64,000 nt of DNA from Natronosporangium sp035305625. GTDB taxonomy: Bacteria; Actinomycetota; Actinomycetes; Mycobacteriales; Micromonosporaceae. A model generated the notes under the pieces. The model made no database searches, was not told the DNA's origin, and was given only the letters and a program-made list of their open reading frames with translations. The stretch's first letter is position 1; each line of letters opens with the position of its first letter. Shown here in pieces: positions 1-8,484 of the stretch. The stretch is taken from NCBI GenBank assembly GCA_963809545.1, contig CAWEKD010000005.1, positions 1,302,001 to 1,366,000 of the forward strand. Reading direction: 5' to 3'. The position numbers were made by a program, and so were the translations under genes.

Positions 1-71
1 ACGGAAACACTGCTCACCCGGCGTTGAGCTCTTCTCCCGCGGTCAGGGGTGGCACCCATCGCGAGGTGCCG

Positions 72-1055
72 TCAGTGGGACCGATCCGACGCCGCCGGTT
101 GCCGCCGGTCGGCCAGGAAAGCGGTGACGGTGGGGAGGTAGGCAGGGGCGAGTTGATCACGACGAGGCACCTCCGGATCGGGGTCGGCGGTGAAGAGGCC
201 GTGGTTCGCACCCGGGAAGACCGCGAACCCGTGCTGGGGATGTGGGGGAAGGTGCTCGGCGAATGTCCGCAGGCTGGTGTGGACGGGGATGACATTGTCG
301 GCGCCGCCGAACAGGGCCAGCACGGGGCAGCGCACCCGCGGCAGGACGGTGGTGGGGTCGAAGTCGAGGATGTGACGTACGAACCGTAGGTTGGCCGGCG
401 TGTCGTAGGAGAACGCCACGGTCTGGTACCAGGGTTTGGTCACGTAGCGGGCCTGCTCGGCCAGAATCGCCTCGACCGGGTCGCCGCGACGGATCAGCTC
501 GACCCGGGTGTCCACCCAGGCCATGGCTTCCGCCACCGTCTCCTCATCGTGGCCTTCGGCGCGCACCCAGGCTTCCAGTCGCTCACGCTCCTGCTGTGCC
601 GGGGTGGTACCGGGGCCGGAGTGGCAGATGACGAAGTCGACCGACTCCGGTTCGAGGGCGGCGGCCAACAGCGAGACCCAGCCGCCCTGGCTGATGCCGT
701 ACAGACCGACCGGCTGGCCGGCGGTGGCCGGGTGGGCGCGCAGCACCCGCACCGCGGCGAGCGACTCGCGGGCACGGTCCTCAATGGTTTGATCGGTCCA
801 GTGTCCCGGTGATCCGCCACAGCCGGGCTTGTCGTGGCGCAGCACGACCGAGCCGGCGTCGGCGAGCCATTCCGGCCAGCCACCCCAGTCGAACCGATCT
901 CCGTCGCCGGAGCCGTCGACGAGGACGATGCCCGGCAGGGGGCCGGTGGCGCCGGCGGGGATGCGGATGATCGCACCGAGGTCACCGACGGCGGTGGGGA
1001 CGACTGTTTCGGTTTCTACCGCGGTCGGGGGTGAGGTGGTGGGTGGGACGGTCAT
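72..1055 (-). CDS. alpha/beta hydrolase (dienelactone hydrolase/acyl-esterase-like)
   Basis: A 327-residue alpha/beta-hydrolase. The nucleophile elbow GISQGG puts the catalytic Ser near residue 122. A late Asp (FGGAD) and His (GANHG) complete the expected triad. An HGxxG-like region (VDGSGDGDRFDW) near residue 46 would form the oxyanion hole. The substrate cannot be read from sequence; the family includes dipeptidyl-peptidase-like and cephalosporin-type esterases. The ATG lies one base after the stop of the ArsR-type regulator and has an upstream GAGGAG site, so the two form one operon and this is probably the regulated target. No signal peptide is visible, so it is cytoplasmic. Confidence 0.85.
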   Translation of the reverse strand: MTVPPTTSPPTAVETETVVPTAVGDLGAIIRIPAGATGPLPGIVLVDGSGDGDRFDWGGWPEWLADAGSVVLRHDKPGCGGSPGHWTDQTIEDRARESLAAVRVLRAHPATAGQPVGLYGISQGGWVSLLAAALEPESVDFVICHSGPGTTPAQQERERLEAWVRAEGHDEETVAEAMAWVDTRVELIRRGDPVEAILAEQARYVTKPWYQTVAFSYDTPANLRFVRHILDFDPTTVLPRVRCPVLALFGGADNVIPVHTSLRTFAEHLPPHPQHGFAVFPGANHGLFTADPDPEVPRRDQLAPAYLPTVTAFLADRRQPAASDRSH

Positions 1056-1056
1056 G

Positions 1057-1608
1057 TCAGGTCTCCTCGGGGTCGGTGTCGGCGGGGGTGCCGGCCAGCA
1101 GGATGCGGACGAACCGGTAGTGCGCCGGTCGGGCGGAGCGATCAGTGATCCGGGCGAGGTACGGCTCGATCACGGCGGCCAGTTGGGTGCGGATGGAGGC
1201 CAGCTCGGCGGCGGTCAGCGGCAGCGTCGCCCCGCCGAGGAATCCGGCCTCCCGCCACGGCTCCGGTTGCTGGTCACGGGAGGCCTGCCAGCAGAGGATC
1301 CGGTCCGCTTCCCGCTGGACGAACACCTGCTCCAGCTGCTTCGCGGCGGGGTTTTCGCTGGTCCAGCTCTGCTCGATGTCGACGAGTCGCCACGGTCGTT
1401 CACGACCGTCATCGCGCGGATCGGCCCGCTCCACCAGCCCGTACTTCGCCAGTTGGCGCAGATGGTAGGAGCAGCTGGCCTGAGTGGAGTCAAGGTGGCG
1501 CGCGCACTCGGCCGCGGTGGCCGGCCCTGCGGTAGCCAGTAGCTCGATCAGGTCCAGCCGCAGCGAATGGGCCATCGCCCGTAGTGCGCGGGGGTCGGTG
1601 ATCCGCAT
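1057..1608 (-). CDS. ArsR-type winged-helix transcriptional regulator
   Basis: A 183-residue protein whose first 80 residues form an ArsR-like (HTH_20) winged helix. The RALRAMAHSLRLDLIELL start and the recognition region with SYHLRQLAKYGLVE are typical. The C-terminal half is a helical effector or dimer region without metal-binding Cys clusters. It is transcribed first in a two-gene operon with the hydrolase. A 16-bp perfect palindrome sits five bases before its ATG, suggesting autorepression. No good Shine-Dalgarno site is visible, so translation may be leaderless. The ligand is unknown. Confidence 0.85.
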   Translation of the reverse strand: MRITDPRALRAMAHSLRLDLIELLATAGPATAAECARHLDSTQASCSYHLRQLAKYGLVERADPRDDGRERPWRLVDIEQSWTSENPAAKQLEQVFVQREADRILCWQASRDQQPEPWREAGFLGGATLPLTAAELASIRTQLAAVIEPYLARITDRSARPAHYRFVRILLAGTPADTDPEET

Positions 1609-1612
1609 GATG

Positions 1613-1628
1613 TCAAAGATATCTTTGA
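1613..1628. promoter_or_regulatory. 16-bp perfect palindrome, probable operator of the ArsR-type regulator
   Basis: TCAAAGATATCTTTGA reads identically on both strands. It lies immediately upstream of the regulator ATG at 1608. A weaker related element (CCAAAGGTATATCTGA on the minus strand) lies about 30 bp further out. Position and symmetry suit an ArsR dimer site; the assignment is inferred. Confidence 0.6.
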
Positions 1629-1729
1629 TATAGGGAGATGTCAGATATACCTTTGGGATATGGCGGCGGTGTGGTCACGACCGCATAAAGGAGATGCAGC
1701 GTCACCGGTAGCGTGCTGGGATCTGCGGC

Positions 1730-2779
1730 ATGGCGTTTGAGCTTGTCCACCCGCCGAAGGCGCAACCGGGAGACCGGATCGCGGTGTTGTCGCCGTCGCT
1801 TGCGGCGCCGGGCGTCTACCCCGAGGTGCATGAGCAGGCGATGCGGCGGCTCACCGAGGTGACCGGCCTCATCCCGGTGGAGTACCCGACCACCCGCCAG
1901 GTAGGGGCCTCCCCGGAGGCGCGCGCCGCCGACATCCACGCCGCCTTCGCCGACCCCCAGATCCGGGCCATTCTCACCACCCTCGGTGGCGAGGACCAGA
2001 TCACGGTGATCCCGCATCTGGACGCCGACCTGGTCCGGGCCAACCCCAAGCCGTTCTTGGGAACCAGCGACAACACCAACCTGCACCACTGGCTCTGGAG
2101 CAACGGCGTCGCCAGTTTCTACGGTGGCTCGTCACAGGTCCACCTCGGCCCGGGACCGGCGGTGGACGACATTCATGCCCGGTCCCTACGCGCCGCACTG
2201 CTGACCGGTGAACAGCTGGAGATCACCGATCCCGGTGAGTCGGAGGACTTCGGCATCGACTGGGCGGATCCGCGGGCACTGGAGTCCTTCGGGGAGCGGG
2301 AGCCCACCGAGCCGTGGACGTGGCACGGGCCGGCCCGGTCGGTGACCGGTCGCACCTGGGGTGGCTGCCTCGAGGTGATCCAATGGATCCTGGCCGCGGA
2401 CCGGTTCCCGTTCCCACCGCAGGTCCTGCGCGGTGGCGTACTCCTGCTGGAGACCTCGGAAGAACTGTTGCCGGCGCGCCACGTCGGCTGGATCGTCCGC
2501 ATACTCGGCGAACGCGGCTTTCTCCAGGAAGTAGGCGCGGTCCTGGTCGCCCGGCCGCCGGTCTCCGATCACGCCCGGCGTCCACCCGCCCACGAGCGGG
2601 CCCGGCTCCGCGCCGAGCAGCGGGAGGTGGTCATCGACATGGTGAGTCGCTACAACCCGGAGGCGGTCATCTGCGTCGGTATCCCGTTCGGGCACACCCG
2701 ACCGCAGTGGATCCTTCCGCACGGCGGCACCATCACCGTCGATGGCGCGGCCCGCCGGGTCTACGCCGACTACGCGTAG
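1730..2779 (+). CDS. S66-family peptidase (LD-carboxypeptidase / MccF-like)
   Basis: A 349-residue serine peptidase of family S66. The nucleophile Ser is near residue 113 in LGTSDNT, the Glu near 242 in LLLETSEE and the His near 322 in FGHTRPQ, the expected Ser-Glu-His triad. The family cleaves the L,D-bond of muropeptides (LdcA) or, in MccF, the acyl-sulfamoyl bond of processed microcin C7. Loop composition and length look closer to the MccF branch common in actinobacteria, but that split is not certain. It is divergent from the ArsR gene across about 120 bp and might share regulation. No signal peptide is seen, so it is cytoplasmic. Confidence 0.88.
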   Translation: MAFELVHPPKAQPGDRIAVLSPSLAAPGVYPEVHEQAMRRLTEVTGLIPVEYPTTRQVGASPEARAADIHAAFADPQIRAILTTLGGEDQITVIPHLDADLVRANPKPFLGTSDNTNLHHWLWSNGVASFYGGSSQVHLGPGPAVDDIHARSLRAALLTGEQLEITDPGESEDFGIDWADPRALESFGEREPTEPWTWHGPARSVTGRTWGGCLEVIQWILAADRFPFPPQVLRGGVLLLETSEELLPARHVGWIVRILGERGFLQEVGAVLVARPPVSDHARRPPAHERARLRAEQREVVIDMVSRYNPEAVICVGIPFGHTRPQWILPHGGTITVDGAARRVYADYA

Positions 2780-3139
2780 CGTCCGCGCCGCGCCCGCTTA
2801 GCGGGTGAACCGCCTCTCCGGGAATATGGTCGTGGCCAGGGGGACGTGGCCAACGGGAGGGCGCGGGCGGACCTCGCTTCGGTGGCGGGCAGAGCCAGGA
2901 ACGGCGCTGATCGAGGGCTGGCGCTGTGCAGGCGCTGCGCTGCCAGCCGGTCGGATCCCCGGCCCAGACGGTGAGCGAGAAATGAAGTCCTATGTAGGTG
3001 GATAAGAGGCGAGCCGGAGCGAGGCACGGAGACCTTCGCCGAGGTGCTACACAACCTCGACCCACCCGCGTTGGTCACACACCCGTTCCGTTGCCCCTGA
3101 CCGCCGGTCAGCCCAGCTCGGAACCGCTACTCGGAACCG
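2780..3139. other. intergenic region without a supported gene
   Basis: This 360-bp gap separates two genes that both point into it. Open frames here (for example 2805-3005) lack a ribosome site and a natural composition. A small inverted repeat, CCCGCT-T-AGCGGG, just after the MccF-like stop may contribute to termination. I see nothing else. Confidence 0.5.
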
Positions 3140-3958
3140 TTAGGAGCCGCGGCCGGGCACCCCCTCGACCGAGGCGACCGCAGCCTGGACGACCTCGAGG
3201 AAGTCGTCGATGATGCCCGGCGCCGCGGCAACCGTGGCGGACGAGTCGATGGTGTGGTCGGTGCCGTCCAGGTCGGCCACGACCGCCCCCGCCTCCCGGG
3301 CGATGATCACCCCGGCCGCGGTGTCCCAGGGCTTGTTCGACAGGAAGATGGTGGCGTCGGTGATCCCCGCGGCGAGCCAGGCCAGGTCCACCGCGGCCGA
3401 GCCGAGCAGCCGCAGCCGGAGGGCGACCTTGGCCAGCGCGGAGGTCAGGGCCAACCGGGTCGGGTTACGGGCGGCCGCTTCCCCCACGCCGTAGTCGCCG
3501 ATGGAGATGACCGCGTCCCGGAGCCGGGTGGTGCTGCTGGCCCGGATCGGGTGACGGTCCAGGTAGGCGCATCGGCCCTGCACCGCGGTGTACAGGTTGC
3601 CGAGAAACGGTAGCTCGATCACCCCGATCACCGGCTTACCCGCCTCCACCAGCGCCAGCGACACCCCGCAGAGGGGTAGCGCGCGGGTGAAGTTCACCGT
3701 GCCGTCAATGGGGTCGAGGATCCACTGTCGCTCCGCTTCCGACCGGGTGCTGCCCTCTTCTTCCCCGAGGAACCCGATGTCGGGCGTCTCCGCGGTCAGG
3801 AATGAGCGAAGCGCCCGCTCCACGTCGAGATCCACCTCGGAGGCGAAGTCCCGATCCCCCTTAGGGGTGAGGGCGCCAGGCCCCTGTTGCCGCATGAGGC
3901 GGCTGGCGATCGCGGTGGCCCGGACTGCGATCGGCAGCAGCGCATCGAGCGAGTCCAT
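3140..3958 (-). CDS. inositol monophosphatase family protein
   Basis: A Mg2+-dependent phosphatase of the IMPase/CysQ/SuhB superfamily. Visible motifs are GEEEG near residue 66, WILDPIDGT near residues 80-87 and the late WDTAAG near residue 220, which together supply the metal-binding acids. The likely substrate is inositol-1-phosphate or another sugar monophosphate; histidinol phosphate is possible in actinobacteria. I chose the ATG at 3958 over the GTG at 3970 because the AAGGGAG site would overlap the GTG. It stands alone between convergent and divergent neighbours. Confidence 0.88.
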   Translation of the reverse strand: MDSLDALLPIAVRATAIASRLMRQQGPGALTPKGDRDFASEVDLDVERALRSFLTAETPDIGFLGEEEGSTRSEAERQWILDPIDGTVNFTRALPLCGVSLALVEAGKPVIGVIELPFLGNLYTAVQGRCAYLDRHPIRASSTTRLRDAVISIGDYGVGEAAARNPTRLALTSALAKVALRLRLLGSAAVDLAWLAAGITDATIFLSNKPWDTAAGVIIAREAGAVVADLDGTDHTIDSSATVAAAPGIIDDFLEVVQAAVASVEGVPGRGS

Positions 3959-4080
3959 GACCTGGTGCACTCCCTTGCGCCGAACCCGTCACCCGTGTGG
4001 AACACCCTGACCCTATCGCCTGCCACGTACGCCCCGCGTCGGGTCGAGGACGCGCCAAAACCGGCCGCTCGGCGGACCGG

Positions 4081-4452
4081 TCACCCCTGGGGGCGGGAGG
4101 GGAGCTCTTGGACCGACCAGCTGTTGCCGTCCGGATCCCGGAAGTAGACGAAGGTGCCCCACGACTGCTGGTCCACGTCACTGGCTTCGACCCCGGCGGT
4201 GAGGAGGTGCTGCCGGGCCGCCTCCGCGTCCGCCACCACCACCTGGATCTCCTGAGAGCCGGGTGGCTTGTCGGTGATGCCTTCCCCGATCGCGATGGAG
4301 CAGGCGGAACCGGGCGGCGTCAATTGGACGAACCGAAGCCCCTCTCGCACCTGGTGGTCGTGGTCAGCGTGGAAACCGATCCGCTGGTAGAAGGCTTTGG
4401 CCCGGTCGACGTCCGTCACCGGGACCGGGATGAGTTCGATCTTCCAGTCCAC
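4081..4452 (-). CDS. VOC-family glyoxalase/bleomycin-resistance-like protein
   Basis: A 123-residue single-domain vicinal-oxygen-chelate protein with two beta-alpha-beta-beta-beta units. The first starts IELIPVPVTDVDRAKAFY and the second ends in YFRDPDGNSWSVQE, with the family's C-terminal metal-ligand Glu. The enzyme reaction or antibiotic bound cannot be told from sequence. The start is GTG. It is divergent from the methyltransferase downstream, with a gap of about 90 bp that probably holds both promoters. Confidence 0.85.
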   Translation of the reverse strand: MDWKIELIPVPVTDVDRAKAFYQRIGFHADHDHQVREGLRFVQLTPPGSACSIAIGEGITDKPPGSQEIQVVVADAEAARQHLLTAGVEASDVDQQSWGTFVYFRDPDGNSWSVQELPSRPQG

Positions 4453-4543
4453 AACCTGACCTTAGGCGGTGAATGTGACATTTCATCACAGAACTGGTCC
4501 AACTGCTTCGGTCGGGTCACCGGTGGCGGGCAGAATAGGACAG

Positions 4544-5179
4544 ATGGAAGCCGAGGACTGGGATGCCCGCTACGCTGCCAGCCCCGAGCTGCAGTGGGGG
4601 ACCGCGCCAAACCGCTGGCTGGTACAGGAGGTGGCGACGCTGCCGGCGGGGACCGCGCTCGACCTCGGGGCGGGGGAGGGGCGGAATGCGATCTGGTTGG
4701 CGCGCCACGGGTGGCGGGTGACCGCGGTGGACTTTTCCCGGGTCGGGCTGGCGACCGGCCGCCGGCTGGCGGAGGAGGCCGCGCAGTCGACCGGTCAGCA
4801 ACTCGCCATCGAGTGGGTGGTAGCGGACGTGCGCGCCTATCAACCGGCACCAGCGCGGTACGACCTGGTGCTGCTGGCGTACCTCCACCTTCCGGAGGCG
4901 CAGCGACCGGCGGTGATGCGGGCGGCGGCGGCCGGGGTGGCCCCCGGCGGCATCCTGCTGGTGATCGGCCACGACCGCACCAACCTCACCGAGGGGTACG
5001 GCGGACCGCCGGACCCCTCCGTTCTGTTCACCGCGGAGGACATCCTGGCCGACCTGGCCGAGTGGCGCCGGACCGGGCGACTCCAGGTGGAGCGCGCCGA
5101 GCGGGTCGACCGCCCGGTCGACACCGCCGAAGGGCTGCGGGTAGCGCGGGACGCCTTGGTCCGGCTGGTCCGGCGCTGA
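4544..5179 (+). CDS. SAM-dependent class I methyltransferase
   Basis: A 211-residue Rossmann-fold methyltransferase. Motif I, LDLGAGEGRNAIWLA, lies at about residues 39-53, followed by an acidic loop after WRVTAVDFS. The MTase domain spans nearly the whole protein, and the ELQWGTAPNRWL start resembles thiopurine/tellurite-resistance-type small methyltransferases. The frame is open from 4469, but the ATG at 4544 with a TAGGA site and the WDARYAASPELQWG start fits the family. The acceptor substrate is unknown. Confidence 0.85.
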   Translation: MEAEDWDARYAASPELQWGTAPNRWLVQEVATLPAGTALDLGAGEGRNAIWLARHGWRVTAVDFSRVGLATGRRLAEEAAQSTGQQLAIEWVVADVRAYQPAPARYDLVLLAYLHLPEAQRPAVMRAAAAGVAPGGILLVIGHDRTNLTEGYGGPPDPSVLFTAEDILADLAEWRRTGRLQVERAERVDRPVDTAEGLRVARDALVRLVRR

Positions 5180-5198
5180 CGTGAGCAGCGCCGGAGCA

Positions 5199-5903
5199 CT
5201 AGGCGTCGTCCGGGGCGTGGGTGGCCCACTGGGCACAGGTGTGGTGCCAGGTCGAGACGTCGTCCGGGAACCAGTCCTGTTCGTGCATCGGGTTGATCGC
5301 CGACCGCTGCACTCGCCAGCGCTCCACCCCGTCCGGGGCGGGGCGCCGCACCACCTGGTAGGCGTACACATCGGCCCGGTCCGGTGACCGCGGCTCTCCC
5401 GCCACACCGGCTTCGGTGTACCAGCCGGTGTCGACACACATCACCACCAAGGCCTCTCCCGCCCGCTCCGACTCGACCGCCAGCAGTCTGATCCAGCGGG
5501 GGCCAGTCAACTGCGTGGACGACGGGAGCGAGGCGGTGAGCAGGTCCCGCTGGCGGTCCGCCTCCTCCGGCAGACTGAACCAGTCCAGCAGCGACAACTG
5601 TTCAGCCGACACCGCGGTCGGTTGAGCGAGCAGCCACTGCCAGGTGGCCTCGTAGTGCTGCACGGCGGTGACCGCGGCGGCGAGCTCCGGATCCGCGGGT
5701 AGGTCGAGCTCCCAGTGCAGTGGACGTTCCGCACTGCCGTCGATCGGGACGAGCTCCACCGCCTGCGCGTACGGCACCGGCGAGGGAACCGGGGCCGAGC
5801 CGTGCCCCGGCCCCGAACCGTCCTCGGCCCCACACCCAGCGGTGACCAGGAGCGCCACCGCCAGGCTGAGCCAGCGGTAGCGGCGACCACCCGGGCTGGT
5901 CAC
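5199..5903 (-). CDS. hypothetical lipoprotein
   Basis: A 234-residue putative lipoprotein. A positively charged start (GGRRYRW) is followed by a hydrophobic stretch and the lipobox LVTAGC, predicting lipidation of Cys near residue 24. The rest is soluble, rich in acidic and Trp residues, and I do not recognise a domain. Its GTG start overlaps the stop of the upstream 824-residue WXG-associated gene by four bases, so the two are translationally coupled and probably act together at the cell surface. Confidence 0.75.
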   Translation of the reverse strand: MTSPGGRRYRWLSLAVALLVTAGCGAEDGSGPGHGSAPVPSPVPYAQAVELVPIDGSAERPLHWELDLPADPELAAAVTAVQHYEATWQWLLAQPTAVSAEQLSLLDWFSLPEEADRQRDLLTASLPSSTQLTGPRWIRLLAVESERAGEALVVMCVDTGWYTEAGVAGEPRSPDRADVYAYQVVRRPAPDGVERWRVQRSAINPMHEQDWFPDDVSTWHHTCAQWATHAPDDA

Positions 5904-8374
5904 CAGTAGCCCTCCAGATCCTGACGGGCCTGGTCGTAGCCTTCGTTGTACCGCTTCGCGGCGTCGGCGACGGCGTCAAGCTCCGACCCCCGCCGACTGA
6001 CGTGCCGCTCCCAGGCGTCCCACTGTTCAGAGGACCACTCCTCGAGCGGGACCGGCTTACCGTCCACGGTCAGCGCGGAGGGCAGCTCCGCAATCTGTGC
6101 CGGGGTGAGGTTGCGGTAGAGCGCGGCGTTGGCCATCGTCTTCAGGTTCTCCCGGCCTGCTTCGCGGATCTCCCCGATCTGGTAGTTCACGTCTCCGGTG
6201 CGGTTGGCCTGAGCGGCTTCCTCGGCCCGGCTCATCATCTCACCGACGATCGAGCCGACCGGGCCCGGCACCTTCGGAATATTGTCCACCACCAAGCCGG
6301 CCAGGAAGTACTTGTTCCGCAACGCCTTGTTGTAGTCGCTGTCCTCGTTACTCTGCTCACTCATCGTCGAGCTGGCGTGGCCGAAGTCCAGCGCCCCGAA
6401 CAACCGTCCCGCGGCATCGCTGACCCACCGGTCAGCCTCCTCCAGCCGCTCCGCCACCGTGGGCGCTCCCTCCGGGGAGAGGTAGTAGTCGTAGGCGATG
6501 GAGGCGTAGATCGTGGCGGCCGTGGCGACCTGGTCCCGAGCCTCCGGGTTCTTGGCGAGGTCGGCGAGGAACATCTGGGCCTGCCGGGGACTGACTTTGA
6601 CATCCCAGTCGGCCGGCATGTCCTCCGGCGGAGCGAAGTCCTTCAGGTTGAAGAACATGTCGTCGATGTAGTACGTGGTGATCTGCGCCATCGCCCCACG
6701 GAGCTCCGGTGGGATCACGTCGATCTCCCGGAACGTGCCGGCCTTTTCGCCCAAGTGCCGCCCCTGCCCGGTCGGGTCGTTCCGGTAGCCGTACGCCTGC
6801 TCGTCGGTGGTCAACTCGTAGATGATGGACTGCGCGATCCGGTGTGCTCGTGGGTCCGGGTCCTCGGTGGTGGCCTTGACCAGCACATCCCCGAGCAGTC
6901 TCAGCCCGGGGAGACCCTCCACCCGCTCGTGGGTGTCGGGGATCCACATCCGGTCGGTGAGCAGGTAATCCACCCGGGGCAGCCGGCCCCCCTCCGTCCC
7001 GTCGTACAGGATCTGGTTGGTGAAGAACGTCCGGGCCGCGTCCGGGTTGCGTTCCAACGCGCTCAGCAGTCCGATCATCGGGTCGAACCCGTTGTTGCCC
7101 TGGCCGCCTTCGATCCAGTTCAGCTTCAGCGGGAGGGTGCCCCAGACCGCCTTGTTCTGGACGTCGTACCAGCGCGGAATCCCTTCCCCGTGCGCTGACC
7201 AGCCCTCGTTGAGTTCGAAGTGGAGCATGTCCCCGCCGACCAGCGCGAGGAAGTCGCTGTCGAAGTTCGCCTTCGGCGACTGCAACAGCACCCCGAGCAG
7301 CTGGTAGCCGTACACGTCGAGGGTGATGTCCGCGGCCCCGGGATGCGGCATGACCAGGTAGTGCTGCTGCTGGCCCGCCTGCAGCAGCTCGATTTTCCAG
7401 GTGGAGGGCAGCTCGTACTGGCCCGGCTGGTAGTACTCGCCGGGATAGGCCGGAGGGGTCCCGCGGCGGGCAGTGGCGGTGGCCAGCGCGACTCCCAGTC
7501 CCGCCTGGATGGTGCCGACCAGCTTGGCCAGATCGCCGTCGACATAGTCCTTGAAGCCCGACTGCATGAGGGCCACGTTGCCGGTCAGCTTGAGCAGCCC
7601 CTCCGGGCCGATCTCCGTCAGGAAGTAGTAGGCGAACGCCTCGTCGTCGGCGTACTGCTCCAGCATTTCGGCCAGCCGGGTCAACTCCTCCTCGGTTGGC
7701 CGGTAGTTCGGGTCGTTGATCTTGTCGACCAGCGTGCTCAGCTCGTCGGCGAGGCGCGCCATCGCCTGATCGTGCCAGGTGGGCATGAACACCGCTACGC
7801 TGAGCGGCACGTCATCCAATAGCCCGGCGTCGCGCAGTAGGCGCAGGTGCTCCTCGGTCGGGCCGTTGCGCATCATGCTGGCGGTGGTGGCGGAACCCTC
7901 CTCGATGTAGGTGCGGTACGCCTTCCACCAGCGATTCCGCTGTTCACGTTCGAAGCGCATCCGGGCGACGTACAACTCTGTGTTGGTGAACTCGCCGGTC
8001 AGCCCCCAGTTGCTCGCCCGGGCATTGGCCAGACCTTCCTGAAGCTCCGCCACCTGGCTGTTGAACTGCTGAATCTGCTCCCGCCAGTACGCCAACGGGC
8101 GGCTCATCCACGACAGCGCGCTCGTCGTCTCCTGCGCCTGATCCCGGATCGCTTTGGGGGCGGCGCGTAGTTCGGGCGCGGCCAGCCCGTCCCAGTTGGC
8201 CTCTGCCAGGCGCGCCCGCTGGCTGGTTACCGCCTCCTGATCGATACCGCGCTCGGCAAGCCGGGTGAACCGGTTAGCCAGCTCCTCCAGTTCGGACGGG
8301 GACGCCGGATGTTTGTCGAACGGCGCCAGTCCCGAGTCCGATACCGCACCACCGCCTCCACCGACATCGTGCAC
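5900..8374 (-). CDS. large WXG100-associated hypothetical protein (DUF6571-like)
   Basis: An 824-residue soluble protein without signal peptide or membrane segment. Residues about 20-160 are helical and heptad-rich (LEELANRFTRLAERGID, WREQIQQFNSQVAELQ), like the WXG100/LXG heads of type VII secretion substrates. The body resembles the actinobacterial DUF6571-type proteins that accompany such heads; that family name is from memory. It is followed by a coupled lipoprotein. A separate WXG100-like protein is encoded about 2.2 kb upstream, and no secretion ATPase (EccC) is in view. The GTG start has a GAGGGGGA site. A toxin C-terminus is not evident. Confidence 0.7.
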   Translation of the reverse strand: MHDVGGGGGAVSDSGLAPFDKHPASPSELEELANRFTRLAERGIDQEAVTSQRARLAEANWDGLAAPELRAAPKAIRDQAQETTSALSWMSRPLAYWREQIQQFNSQVAELQEGLANARASNWGLTGEFTNTELYVARMRFEREQRNRWWKAYRTYIEEGSATTASMMRNGPTEEHLRLLRDAGLLDDVPLSVAVFMPTWHDQAMARLADELSTLVDKINDPNYRPTEEELTRLAEMLEQYADDEAFAYYFLTEIGPEGLLKLTGNVALMQSGFKDYVDGDLAKLVGTIQAGLGVALATATARRGTPPAYPGEYYQPGQYELPSTWKIELLQAGQQQHYLVMPHPGAADITLDVYGYQLLGVLLQSPKANFDSDFLALVGGDMLHFELNEGWSAHGEGIPRWYDVQNKAVWGTLPLKLNWIEGGQGNNGFDPMIGLLSALERNPDAARTFFTNQILYDGTEGGRLPRVDYLLTDRMWIPDTHERVEGLPGLRLLGDVLVKATTEDPDPRAHRIAQSIIYELTTDEQAYGYRNDPTGQGRHLGEKAGTFREIDVIPPELRGAMAQITTYYIDDMFFNLKDFAPPEDMPADWDVKVSPRQAQMFLADLAKNPEARDQVATAATIYASIAYDYYLSPEGAPTVAERLEEADRWVSDAAGRLFGALDFGHASSTMSEQSNEDSDYNKALRNKYFLAGLVVDNIPKVPGPVGSIVGEMMSRAEEAAQANRTGDVNYQIGEIREAGRENLKTMANAALYRNLTPAQIAELPSALTVDGKPVPLEEWSSEQWDAWERHVSRRGSELDAVADAAKRYNEGYDQARQDLEGYW

Positions 8375-8484
8375 GTTCAGGTCCCCCTCGCCCTCAACCC
8401 AGGTTGGTGATACCCGACTATCGGGCGGTCACCTTAACAAGATCGCGCCACTTCACCCGGCGGTGATCAATCGACCACGGTCGG

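Noticed and set aside
2805..3005. 66-residue ORF in the gap after the MccF-like gene
   Set aside because: No ribosome site, an Arg/Gly-rich composition typical of a chance frame, no domain.
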